Both the position numbers and the translations under genes were made by a program. Under the pieces are notes generated by a model, which saw only the letters and a program-made list of their open reading frames with translations, was not told where the DNA came from and searched no databases. Positions 39,200 through 48,229 of a DNA stretch of 64,000 nucleotides are shown in pieces (position 1 is the stretch's first letter; every line of letters begins with the position of its first letter). Origin of the DNA: AP-15 sp963789025 (GTDB lineage: Bacteria > Pseudomonadota > Alphaproteobacteria > ATCC43930 > CGMCC-115725); contig CAWBIT010000003.1 in NCBI GenBank assembly GCA_963789025.1, positions 62,001 to 126,000 of the forward strand, given 5' to 3'.

Positions 39200-40690
39200 A
39201 TGTCACTGAATGTGTTTGCGGAACGAGACTTCGTTGCTGCTGATCAGGAGCGCTTCGCAGCTGTTTGCGGAGATCGCAATCCCATACACCTGGACCCGGT
39301 CGCCGCACGGCGTACCTTCGCCGGCTTTCCTATAGTTCACGGCATTCATGCACTGCTATGGGGTCTGGACAGTCTATTTCGATACCTACCGAAACTTGCG
39401 CCGGTCGCATCGATCCAGGTCAGCTTCGAGAAATTGATTTACGTCGGCGATCGCGTTCAGGCAGTTCTGGCCCACCATGATAAACAGCGTTTGCGCGTCG
39501 AAATGCTCGTCGAGGGCATCAGGGCCCTACGGCTCGAGGTGGCTTTGGGCGATCCGCGGTCGAATCACGACACAGGATCGAACGAACCGCTGTTTCAGCC
39601 CACCGAGCCACTCATCCTCACGTTTGAGCAGATGGTCAAATGTCATGGGCGGGTTCCGTTCTTCTCTATCCCAAACACAGTCCGTCGGATGTTCCCCGCT
39701 GCTGCCGACGCGTTGGGCGTCCAAAGGGTGGCGGGTCTTGCCTGCTCCTCATTCCTCGTTGGCATGGTCTGCCCCGGCTTCCATTCCATCTATCGGGGAC
39801 TGAGCCTCTTTACCGCACTGCTGCGTGAGTGTGATTATGACGCGCTGCAATTTCGAGTAGCCCACAGCGACCCCCGCTTTAGGCTGGTAAAGCTGGCTGT
39901 CTCGGGCGGCGGCTGGATGGGCTCCCTCGACGCTCACACACGGCCTGAGCCAACAGCTCAGCCGGATTTGCCAATAATCGCCACCAGGGTTATGCCGGGG
40001 GAATTTAGTAATGCGACCGCATTAGTTGTTGGCGGATCGCGGGGGCTGGGCGAACTCATCAGTAAAATCGTCGCCGTTGGCGGCGGACATGTGACGCTGA
40101 CATACGCCGTCGGCGAGGCGGATGCTCATCGCGTACAGGGGGAGATAATAGCCTGTGGTGGTCGTTGCGACGTCATCCATTACGATGTCCGGCTGAATGC
40201 ACGTGATCAAATATCCCGGTTGTCTTCTTATCCTTCTCAAGTCTACTATTTGCCGACCCCGGTAATCTCTCGCCGCAAAAGCGCACTCTTTAGCCAACAG
40301 CGGTTTCAAGAGTTTTTGACATTCTATGTAACCGGTTTTTATGATCTCTGTAGGGAGTTGCGGCTGAGGTTTAGAAAAGAGCTATCAATTCTCTACCCAT
40401 CTTCTGTTTATATTGATTCCCGGCCTGACGGTATGACCGAATATGCGATGGCCAAGGCGGCGGGTGAGGTCCTTTGTGCCGACATTCAGACATTCGAAAG
40501 CCCAGGCCGAATTCTAGTACGACGGCTGCCTCGGTTGCCGACCGATCAGACGGCTTCGCTCATGAATATCGCAACCGCCGAGCCGATCAGCGTGATCCTT
40601 CCCATCGTTCGGGAGGTCCATGCAATTGGGGCGAGGGCAACACCCCCAACTAACAGGCGTGGCTCCCTCGGTCGCGAACGTAGTCACTAG
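39200..40690 (+). CDS. MaoC-like dehydratase / short-chain reductase fusion
   Basis: A 496-residue two-domain protein. The N-terminal hot-dog region has RDFVAADQERFAAVCGDRNP followed by IHLDP and FPIVHGIHALLWGL, the D-x-x-P-x-H hydratase motif of MaoC/R-hydratases; a second degenerate hot-dog-like part follows (residues about 130-265). The C-terminal half (from about 285) is a reductase with VVGGSRGLGELISKI as nucleotide loop and a late Y-x-x-x-K in TEYAMAKAAGE. This suggests dehydration and ketoreduction of acyl thioesters. AAGGA precedes ATG 39200. Its end overlaps the convergent MBOAT gene by four bases. It may supply the acyl group for the neighbouring carrier protein. Confidence 0.75.
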   Translation: MSLNVFAERDFVAADQERFAAVCGDRNPIHLDPVAARRTFAGFPIVHGIHALLWGLDSLFRYLPKLAPVASIQVSFEKLIYVGDRVQAVLAHHDKQRLRVEMLVEGIRALRLEVALGDPRSNHDTGSNEPLFQPTEPLILTFEQMVKCHGRVPFFSIPNTVRRMFPAAADALGVQRVAGLACSSFLVGMVCPGFHSIYRGLSLFTALLRECDYDALQFRVAHSDPRFRLVKLAVSGGGWMGSLDAHTRPEPTAQPDLPIIATRVMPGEFSNATALVVGGSRGLGELISKIVAVGGGHVTLTYAVGEADAHRVQGEIIACGGRCDVIHYDVRLNARDQISRLSSYPSQVYYLPTPVISRRKSALFSQQRFQEFLTFYVTGFYDLCRELRLRFRKELSILYPSSVYIDSRPDGMTEYAMAKAAGEVLCADIQTFESPGRILVRRLPRLPTDQTASLMNIATAEPISVILPIVREVHAIGARATPPTNRRGSLGRERSH

Positions 40691-42315
40691 AACTGCCAAT
40701 ACAAGAACTCACTCGGACCGCCTATAAAGCCGATCGCGATCGCCGCGATCGCCGACATCGCAATTGCCCAAGGAAGCGAGGCATTCCACTCAATGATTCT
40801 TCCAGTCACGAGCTTGGTTGACCGCGGCTTCACGCCTAGTGCTGGTTCATAACGAGAAAGGATTTGAAGTGTGTTGGGACACGCGAGAGCGACGACCATC
40901 AATCCAGATATCCAAATCGCTGTCTTGTAGAAACTGGTGGGCCAAGATGGGTCCGGCATCACCCCGATGCGATGAAGCGTACTGGTGAGGGGCCCTAGGC
41001 GCTCAAAAAGAGCCTGTGGTAGCGCAATGCCATTCAGGCCAACGGCGCCCTTCACCAAGTCCATGGCAGACGTGATTGTCGGAGAGCGAAAGAAGATCAT
41101 CGCGATGGTAACTGAGACAAAGGTCAATACCCATCCCGCTGGCTTCATGACACGGTCATAGCTCCGCCTATCAGGCCAAAGCCGCGCCGCGACCACGCGC
41201 CATCCATGATTGATCGTGAGATAGAAACCGTGGAGCAAGCCCCAAACGATAAATCCATAACCGGCACCGTGCCAAAGCCCGGAGACGAACATCGTAACGA
41301 CAATCGGAAACATCAGCAGAGAAACAAATGCCCCAACCGTTGTATTCCGCCCGCCGAACCCGGGTTGCCCCTTTTCTAGCCGGCGTCTCGTCAACCACAG
41401 CACCAAAGGATTATAAATGTATGCCGTCAGGAACCGCGTTAATGTCATATTCCAGCGTAACCAAAAATCGATAATATTAGAAGCACGGAGGGGCGAGTTG
41501 AAGTTGGGCGGCAGGCGAATTCCGATAAAACGGGCCAGTCCGAGCGCCATATCGGTATAGCCGGAGAAGTCAAAATAGATCTGCAGTGTGAACCCGATCG
41601 CTGCCATCCATGCCAGCAAAAAGGAAATTCTGTCTCCGGTAGCGGCGTGATCATAGATGGGTGTAACAAAAAGCGCGATATTGTCGGCGAAGACTACCTT
41701 CTTGAACAAACCAAAAAACAACAACGTGAGCCCAATGGCGACGTTCTCCTGGTCAAAACGGCACGAGGCAGCGTGAAACTGAGGCATCATTTCGCGATAA
41801 TGTACAATCGGGCCGGCGATAAGCTGCGGAAAGAACAGGACGAAAGTGCAATAGTCCTGGAATGTGAGCGATCTTACCCGTCCAGCCTGAACGTCTATCA
41901 GCAATGCAATCTTTTGAAAAGTGATGAACGATATTCCTAGAGGAAGAATGATGTGCATCAATACTAGATTCGCGCCAAATATATCGTTGAGACTACCGAA
42001 TATAAAGTCAGTGTACTTAAAGAAGCCGAGGAATGCGACATTGAAACAGATCCCCGACACAAGGACGGCTGTGGACATGCGGCGTGAACCTTCGCCCTGG
42101 TTCAGCCGCAACAGAATGGATGCCAAGGCGAAGTTAATGAGTATGGAGGGGCCGATGATCAGGACATTGACCGGTCGCCACCACGCGTAGAACGCAAGGG
42201 ATACAAGAATGAGCCAACGGATCGCTGACGTGCGCGAGAGCGCGCCGAGCAAATAGAATCCAGAGAGGACCACCGGCAGAAAAACGAAAAGGAATTCACT
42301 CGAATTGAATAGCAA
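40687..42315 (-). CDS. MBOAT-family membrane O-acyltransferase
   Basis: A 542-residue multi-pass protein (about eleven helices) of the AlgI/DltB branch. Start LLFNSSEFLFVFLPVVLSGF matches the family's MLFNS-x-x-F opening; TTG 42315 is used, with AAGGA eight bases upstream. The signature region is present: QLIAGPIVHYREMMPQF, DFSGYTDMALGLARFIGI, NFNSPLRASNIIDFWLRWNM and the invariant histidine in VSGLWHGAGYGFIVWG. Such enzymes move acyl groups through the membrane onto extracytoplasmic glycans or teichoic acids. It is last in a four-gene operon after the carrier protein (42-base gap). Confidence 0.9.
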   Translation of the reverse strand: MLFNSSEFLFVFLPVVLSGFYLLGALSRTSAIRWLILVSLAFYAWWRPVNVLIIGPSILINFALASILLRLNQGEGSRRMSTAVLVSGICFNVAFLGFFKYTDFIFGSLNDIFGANLVLMHIILPLGISFITFQKIALLIDVQAGRVRSLTFQDYCTFVLFFPQLIAGPIVHYREMMPQFHAASCRFDQENVAIGLTLLFFGLFKKVVFADNIALFVTPIYDHAATGDRISFLLAWMAAIGFTLQIYFDFSGYTDMALGLARFIGIRLPPNFNSPLRASNIIDFWLRWNMTLTRFLTAYIYNPLVLWLTRRRLEKGQPGFGGRNTTVGAFVSLLMFPIVVTMFVSGLWHGAGYGFIVWGLLHGFYLTINHGWRVVAARLWPDRRSYDRVMKPAGWVLTFVSVTIAMIFFRSPTITSAMDLVKGAVGLNGIALPQALFERLGPLTSTLHRIGVMPDPSWPTSFYKTAIWISGLMVVALACPNTLQILSRYEPALGVKPRSTKLVTGRIIEWNASLPWAIAMSAIAAIAIGFIGGPSEFLYWQF

Positions 42316-42357
42316 GGTAGCTGTCCTTGCAGAGATTGTGGAACCAGTAAAACGAAA

Positions 42358-42633
42358 TCAATGATGTAGTGTCGGGCCAACACCGCTCTGCATGCTCAAC
42401 ACATTTGTCATCTCAGTGACAATTGCGCCCACGTTAGGAAACGACTCGATATCCGCGATTTTGAATTTCACACCAAATTCTTGTTCGACTGCAACGATAA
42501 AGTTGATATAATTAAATGAGTCCCAGTTTGGGATATCCTCACGTCGAGTTTCCATCGTCAACACTACCGAATCATCGAGCAACAAATCACGAAGAATACG
42601 GGTGAACGCAGCCAAAATTTCCTGCACTGTCAT
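42358..42633 (-). CDS. Acyl carrier protein
   Basis: A 91-residue carrier protein. The phosphopantetheine site is Ser39 in NWDSFNYINFIVAVEQEFGV, with DSF instead of the usual DSL. Acidic helices surround it and the terminal helix is VGAIVTEMTNVL. It is a dedicated carrier rather than fatty-acid AcpP, judged by the DSF motif and neighbours. The ATG overlaps the TGA of the FkbH-like gene (ATGA), so loader and carrier are translationally coupled. Confidence 0.88.
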   Translation of the reverse strand: MTVQEILAAFTRILRDLLLDDSVVLTMETRREDIPNWDSFNYINFIVAVEQEFGVKFKIADIESFPNVGAIVTEMTNVLSMQSGVGPTLHH

Positions 42634-44558
42634 GACGCTGCTCCAACTCGCATGATGTGAGTTTCCCGCGCGACGTAATCCACTAGTTTGAGGAACCAGC
42701 GCGTGGCCCCGTCGGCGGTTGCCAACTGATCATGTTCAGCAAAACCCAGACCCGGATACAGCGCGCTGGTCACGTTGTTCTTGGCGGTGGGTATGTAATT
42801 CGCGACGAGCGCCCTTGCGCCATGTCGACGAGCCGCCTCGACCGCAATGTTCATGGCTTCGAACTCGAGCTCCCGACCGAACACGCGGCAGCTCATTACC
42901 CAATTCTCGATCTCGAGAACTTCTTCGTGGTCGGGAGTGGGACGGAGGATCATCGTGCTGACGAGACCGTTGTCGCCAATTCGATCCAGAAGGCGGAATT
43001 GCAGGGTCAAAACGTCAGGATTGTTGATAATATATGTTATCTCCTCGGAGGTGTAGCGCCGGGTTGTCGTATTGAATTGGTTGGTCTTGTTGATCAGCTG
43101 GACGATGCGGGCGTGATCGACAGCCGTGAACGGCCCAAACAGAACCGACATTTCAAGTCCGTGGAGGAATTCGTCGATACTTTGCGCTGATTCGAGCAGC
43201 GCGTCGCGTTCGGCATTTTCGGCATATTGCCGGGCACGATGCCGATCCTCAGACGTAAAGGCAACCGCTTCGAAATAGCCCGCATCGGCAAGGCAACGTA
43301 CATAGTGCGGCGTATCTTCCGGTAGTTCCGGCACTGCAACCATTGGCAAGCTCTGGCGAATACGGGCCCGTTCTACAGGATTGTCATCGACGAAAACCAG
43401 GCTGTCCAGCCCGATGTTCAGCTGAGTGGCGATCGCCTTAAGGTTTTCCGTCTTATCATCCCAATTGGCCAAGAAGGCGGCGATATCCGAGCGGCGAAGG
43501 ACCATTTCGGGATGATCACGAAATGCTGTCTCGGCAATTCCTGCATCGTTCTTAGAGCAGACGGCCAGAATGACTCCACGTTCCTCGAGCTGCTTGGCGT
43601 AGCGCTGCAAAGCCAGATGTGCTTCGCCGGCCGCACTCCCTTCTCCGAGGACGATGCCCTCGAGCCCATCGTCACCGATGACACCACCCCACAAAGTGTT
43701 GTCGAGATCGAGGACGAGACATTTCTTTGACAGCCCCCGTTGAGCGGCCAGGATGCGGGCGACCATATCGCCGTATAGGGGCGCCGCTTGCGGAGCGATC
43801 TCCAACTTGCCCTGCAGCCAGTGCCCTGCATCGAACCACGCGTCGATTCCGTCACGTTGGCTGGCGCGCGCGATATCGAGAAGCAATACGCCATCCTGCC
43901 ACGCAGCCTCACACAGTCGATCGTTCAGCCGCGCAACGACCCTCGCCGGCGCCCCTGGCACAAAGCGATCATAACTCCCGAACACGGGTTCAAACACATC
44001 CAGGAAGGTTTGTTGAATGATCCCTGCATTGCAGATCTCGCGTCCCTTTCGCCAAAACGACCGTAACTGATCGATAAATCTTGAAATCGTTTCGTCGACT
44101 TCTGCGGCCGATGCCGTGAGTGGAACGCCGGCAATCGCTTCCCTGGCGGTGAGCGAGAACAGCATAGTCTGCGGAGCAAATTGATAGAGCGAAGAAGTTG
44201 GATCGAGAAGGTCTTGCCGATATTGTCCGAATGCCCCGGCATGTATGTCGATCAACAATCTCCGGCGCAAGCCCGCAACACGGATCGCGGGCGACAGATG
44301 ATCGACGGTCGAGGAAGCGAGGATGGCGAGCCGCATCATCGGTAAAAAGCCTGCTGCTTCCCTCAATCCCAATCGGCTGAATGCGCGATCGAGCTGGACC
44401 GTTTCCAAGAACCCAAGCCGATATGCGGCAAGAGAGGCCAAGTTCTCGAGACAATCTGCTGGGTTGGCACAAGTCAGCGCCGCGCGTAAATCTGCGCGAA
44501 AATCGCGCGCGATCGGCAGCCAGCTCATCATCGGGCAACGAGGGGCGGTGGTTTGCAT
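42630..44558 (-). CDS. FkbH-like HAD-IIIC family acyl-ACP loading protein
   Basis: A 642-residue protein. Residues about 1-265 are a variable N-terminal domain. A HAD-like domain follows, with the motif LVLDLDNTLWGGVIGDDGLE (Asp284, Asp286), then CSKNDAGI and FVDDNPVERARI. The tail is GNAT-like, with INKTNQFNTTTRRYT and FGRELEFEAMN. Characterised FkbH homologs take 1,3-bisphosphoglycerate, dephosphorylate it and load a glyceryl unit on a carrier protein. The adjoining carrier-protein gene fits that role. The glyceryl substrate is inferred, not shown. A lactyl or other hydroxyacyl unit is possible. Confidence 0.85.
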   Translation of the reverse strand: MQTTAPRCPMMSWLPIARDFRADLRAALTCANPADCLENLASLAAYRLGFLETVQLDRAFSRLGLREAAGFLPMMRLAILASSTVDHLSPAIRVAGLRRRLLIDIHAGAFGQYRQDLLDPTSSLYQFAPQTMLFSLTAREAIAGVPLTASAAEVDETISRFIDQLRSFWRKGREICNAGIIQQTFLDVFEPVFGSYDRFVPGAPARVVARLNDRLCEAAWQDGVLLLDIARASQRDGIDAWFDAGHWLQGKLEIAPQAAPLYGDMVARILAAQRGLSKKCLVLDLDNTLWGGVIGDDGLEGIVLGEGSAAGEAHLALQRYAKQLEERGVILAVCSKNDAGIAETAFRDHPEMVLRRSDIAAFLANWDDKTENLKAIATQLNIGLDSLVFVDDNPVERARIRQSLPMVAVPELPEDTPHYVRCLADAGYFEAVAFTSEDRHRARQYAENAERDALLESAQSIDEFLHGLEMSVLFGPFTAVDHARIVQLINKTNQFNTTTRRYTSEEITYIINNPDVLTLQFRLLDRIGDNGLVSTMILRPTPDHEEVLEIENWVMSCRVFGRELEFEAMNIAVEAARRHGARALVANYIPTAKNNVTSALYPGLGFAEHDQLATADGATRWFLKLVDYVARETHIMRVGAAS

Positions 44559-44599
44559 TGGAACGACCGAATCAGTGGTAATGAATTACGGAGGTGAGC

Positions 44600-45622
44600 C
44601 TACGGTTGTACTGCACCTTGTCCGTCAAGACACGATCGTATTTTGGATCCCACTGACTGAAAAAAAGCACGGGACCAGCGTTCTGCGCTCGGCTGATCCA
44701 AGTGCGATCCGTCATATGTCCGAAGCCCTTCCGGAATTTCGGGTGCTACCAAATTCATGCCAAGATTTGTTGCAATGGCCTTTACATTGCCGATTTTAGT
44801 TTCTACTGTAGGAACATTAGTGAGTATTATGCATCTTCGCTCGACGGTAAGGTGCGATAGGAAATCGATTGCAACAACCGTATCATTATCGACGACATGC
44901 TGATCGATGACCTGATCATCGGAAACCGGGGCCGCGGGGAATTTCGGTTCGGACGTCCGCTTCGTAAATGCCCCATTCTGGCGCGAACGATATGTAACAG
45001 GGTTAACCCCGCACAGCACGGCGAATGTTTTGCAAATCGGTTCGTGAACACGTTGCCAAGAGCGCTTACTCTCGTATCGATTTCGCGCTTGCGGATCGTG
45101 CAAAATCGTCTTCATCGGTGGAGTTTCCCATCGCTCAAAGAAATCCTCAACATTGATCACATAGACACTGGCCCGGGGGTGGATTCTGCGCAGAAGCTCA
45201 TCTGTAAAAATAACGTTCTCGCTGTAACTGAACCCTAACAGGTAATACCGAACCGAAGCGCCCGCGAACCAATTGGCCGTCGCAGCCGTGGAGAGGGCGA
45301 CCTGAATATGGCTGTTCCCGATAAACAGGACGTCCGCATTCTTCGCAAAACTTCGCGCCGCAGGTTCTAGATCGAACCAGAAAGCTCCGTGCTCATAGTC
45401 GGCATAATGTTCTCCACCGCAATATGCGAGGTATCGATCGGAGCTGTACCCGTCAGCCTGACAGGAAAAGATGGAATAAGTCCGGAGCCAGTGTGCGTAG
45501 GAGACGAGAGCAGTGATCAAAACAACGGATATATAAAGCGTTGGACGGCTTACAGAAAGACCTTCCCATACTGTCGCCCAGGGTTTGGGCCTCAATGGCA
45601 ATCCCAATGCAGTTTTGATCAT
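44600..45622 (-). CDS. Membrane-anchored SGNH-like protein, probable partner of the MBOAT
   Basis: A 340-residue protein with one N-terminal membrane helix (residues 29-45) and a large extracytoplasmic domain. Two motifs recall the SGNH/GDSL fold: NADVLFIGNSHIQVAL (Gly-Asn-Ser-His, residues 102-105) in the position of block I, and YDGSHLDQPSAERWS (Asp304, His307) as the late D-x-x-H dyad. SGNH partners (DltD, AlgX/AlgJ, PatB) receive acyl groups from MBOAT proteins or assist transfer. It is first in the operon, 41 bases before the FkbH-like gene. Only the motifs support the assignment. Confidence 0.72.
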   Translation of the reverse strand: MIKTALGLPLRPKPWATVWEGLSVSRPTLYISVVLITALVSYAHWLRTYSIFSCQADGYSSDRYLAYCGGEHYADYEHGAFWFDLEPAARSFAKNADVLFIGNSHIQVALSTAATANWFAGASVRYYLLGFSYSENVIFTDELLRRIHPRASVYVINVEDFFERWETPPMKTILHDPQARNRYESKRSWQRVHEPICKTFAVLCGVNPVTYRSRQNGAFTKRTSEPKFPAAPVSDDQVIDQHVVDNDTVVAIDFLSHLTVERRCIILTNVPTVETKIGNVKAIATNLGMNLVAPEIPEGLRTYDGSHLDQPSAERWSRAFFQSVGSKIRSCLDGQGAVQP

Positions 45623-46016
45623 ATCTATCTCCCCTCAATCGGCGGTTCCGAGTTCGGTGCCGCCCGGGGTTTGGTTGAATTGAAGGCGGCGTAGCATGGG
45701 TCAGCTTCCCTGCAGTCGGAAGTGGTTTGACCCGATCGAAACCGGTTTGCACGACCGAATGCGCGATTTCATCCAAGGGATGCCGAAGCCGAGCGCGAGT
45801 CAGCTGTGCCCGCGTTTTGGGTCGATGCATCGGAAACGCGCACCCCATAAGCCCTTCACGCCGATTGACCTCGCTGTCTAATATTGTTGCGGAGACCGCT
45901 CCTAAGCCAAATTCCGACCAAGTTCCCGGACAGCATCCCCAGTTCATGGATAAGTTAAGCTACATTTCCAATGGCGCCGTGGTAGGCATAGTATATGGTT
46001 CCATGAAAAGCAAGGT
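45623..46016. other. Interval upstream of the acylation operon
   Basis: No gene recognised. It lies between the second quinoprotein gene and the SGNH gene, both read leftwards, so the operon's own promoter should be here. I see no clear promoter boxes, and frames on either strand look non-coding. Confidence 0.4.
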
Positions 46017-48128
46017 CTACAGACCAAACACGAATAGCGCCCGTCCAGCGGCTACAGCAATCATCTGGTGTCCGTCAACCATAAATGAGATCGGGGCGGA
46101 CTTGGTGTTCCCGCCAAGGGAGACACGCCAGACTTCGCGTCCGGTGTCCGCGTCCAACGCGAAACAGATCCCTCCAGATGCCCCAAACACCAGTCCCCCC
46201 TCCGTTGAAAGGACACCACTGTAATGGTACCATTGGCTAGGCGGCTGGGGTGATTTATACTTCCATTTCAGCCGCCCGGTGGCGGCGTCAAGCGCGAGCA
46301 CTTGGTTGGTCGCCGGCTCTGTTTGAATCCACCCGCTACCTTCAAAGCGGCCGTTCGGTCCGCGCGTTACTCTATCCGTAGGGGCTTTTGTGAACACCGA
46401 ACTGTTCTCGGCGGCGGGAACGAATATCGATCCGCGCCTCTGATCGAAGGCCGAGTTTTGCCAGTTCGTCGCGCCATCGATGCCCGGTTTTGTACGACGC
46501 CCGGCGGTCGACGCTTTGGCGATATTCGACAGGATCGGCCGCCCCGCGGCGGTGAGCCCCTGCGCCCAGTCCAGTTCAACAAACGGCACGCCGGCCAAAA
46601 ACTGCCCCGTGATCCGGTCGAGAACGTAATAAAATCCGTTCCTATTCGGCCAGCAGATCACTTTGCGGACAACATCATTGATCCTAAGGTCCGCAAGAAC
46701 CGGGGTCTGGGCCGCATCACGGTCATGTTCATCGTGCGGGGTAAACTGGAAATACCAGACCAGCTTGCCGGTCGTCGCGCGTAGGGCGATCACGCTGTCG
46801 GTAAACAGGTTGTCGCCGGGGCGCACGTCGCCTGAGAAATCCGGACTTGGATTGCCGACGCCCCAATAGAGCAGGTCGGTCGACGGGTCGTAGCTCCCTG
46901 TGTTCCATGTTGAACCGCCGCCTGTTCGCCACGCGTCGTTCTCCCATGTTTCATGCCCGACTTCGCCAGGACCGGGAATTGTTTCAAACTTCCACTGTTG
47001 CTGGCCGGTGGAAACATCATAGGCAGCGAGAAACCCGCGAATCCCAAAGTCACCTCCTGCGACCCCCACCACGACGGAGCCATTTACGACGAGAGGCGCC
47101 CCGGTAATCGAGTAACCATCGGAGGGGCTTCCAACCAACGTTTGCCAGATGACCTTCCCATCATTCGCGTCAACGGCGATCAAATATCCATCCAGGCTGC
47201 CAAAAAATATGGTGCTGCCATGCACCGCGAGCCCTCGGTTTACTGGTCCGGCGATTAGCGGCAGGTCGGGCGGAACAGGTCGCTTGTATTCCCAAATCAC
47301 ATTGCCGGTTTTGTCATCCAAGGCCACGACATGCCCCGGCTCCGTAACCATGAATATTACACCATCGATCACCAGCGGTGTGGCTTCTATGATCGTACCG
47401 GTGGTGTCGAATTGTTTGATCCATCGGATTCGCAGTTGGGCAACGTTCGCGGGAGTAATTTCGGCGAGCGACGTATGTCGCCATCCATCATAAGAGCCGG
47501 AATACATCAGCCATTCATCCGGATTGGTTCCGGCGGCTCGCAAGCGTTCGCTATTCACGTGAATAGCCAATCGCGGTGCTTTGGGTTTATTATCCTCGGA
47601 TGAATGAGCTTGTAGCATTCTCAAATGGGCAGTGACCTGCAAGAGCTCGCGCACCGGTAGACCGGCCCTCGGCATGGCCGTTCCGGAAATACCGTTTCTC
47701 AATACTTGATAGATGGCCAGGTCGCTGTCGCCATGTTTGTATTGCGGTCGAGTGAGTGACGGCCCAACTGGACCACCCGATCCATCAACGCCGTGGCATC
47801 CCGTGCACCGTTCGCGAAAGATGCGTGCACCAGCCCTGCGATCTTCCTCGCTGGCGTAAGTGCTATATTGGATGCTGGCCTCAAGGCTGGTCCCCCCTTC
47901 AAGGCAGTGGAACCCCCTTCCGGGGAGAGTGAGTTCCCAAAGCTCGCTCCATGACAGCTCGGGGACTTCGCCCCGCGCCTTTTGCAGGTATAGCCGCGCC
48001 CGACAGGAGACCGCGTTTCCTGCGGCCGATTTCCAATGGCCCAGGGACCAATACAAAGCCGCCGCACCGATCGTACTCATGAGAAGGACGCCAGCGGAGA
48101 TCACAAACGGTAGCTTTCTGATCCTCAT
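46017..48128 (-). CDS. Second quinohemoprotein (PQQ) dehydrogenase with N-terminal cytochrome c
   Basis: A 703-residue paralog of the protein at 25.3 kb, with the same layout: an anchor helix (residues about 7-29), cytochrome c with CTGCHGVDGSGG and distal methionine in SGTAMPRAG, then the PQQ propeller. It differs at key positions. The vicinal CC is replaced (LPLIAGPVNRG), the metal-ligand glutamate region is GGDFGIRG (Asp for Glu), and the catalytic stretch is PHDEHDRDAAQ (D-R-D). GVGNPSP is kept. These changes suggest altered or weakened activity, or another metal. The substrate is unknown. Confidence 0.83.
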   Translation of the reverse strand: MRIRKLPFVISAGVLLMSTIGAAALYWSLGHWKSAAGNAVSCRARLYLQKARGEVPELSWSELWELTLPGRGFHCLEGGTSLEASIQYSTYASEEDRRAGARIFRERCTGCHGVDGSGGPVGPSLTRPQYKHGDSDLAIYQVLRNGISGTAMPRAGLPVRELLQVTAHLRMLQAHSSEDNKPKAPRLAIHVNSERLRAAGTNPDEWLMYSGSYDGWRHTSLAEITPANVAQLRIRWIKQFDTTGTIIEATPLVIDGVIFMVTEPGHVVALDDKTGNVIWEYKRPVPPDLPLIAGPVNRGLAVHGSTIFFGSLDGYLIAVDANDGKVIWQTLVGSPSDGYSITGAPLVVNGSVVVGVAGGDFGIRGFLAAYDVSTGQQQWKFETIPGPGEVGHETWENDAWRTGGGSTWNTGSYDPSTDLLYWGVGNPSPDFSGDVRPGDNLFTDSVIALRATTGKLVWYFQFTPHDEHDRDAAQTPVLADLRINDVVRKVICWPNRNGFYYVLDRITGQFLAGVPFVELDWAQGLTAAGRPILSNIAKASTAGRRTKPGIDGATNWQNSAFDQRRGSIFVPAAENSSVFTKAPTDRVTRGPNGRFEGSGWIQTEPATNQVLALDAATGRLKWKYKSPQPPSQWYHYSGVLSTEGGLVFGASGGICFALDADTGREVWRVSLGGNTKSAPISFMVDGHQMIAVAAGRALFVFGL

Positions 48129-48229
48129 GGACTACGCTGCTCTGGACTCAATTCTACGGCGTCCCCGAAGCCGTGGCCTGGGATCGATAGGTCACCCACT
48201 ATCAAAGTTCTGGGCATTCGGGCGCAAAT

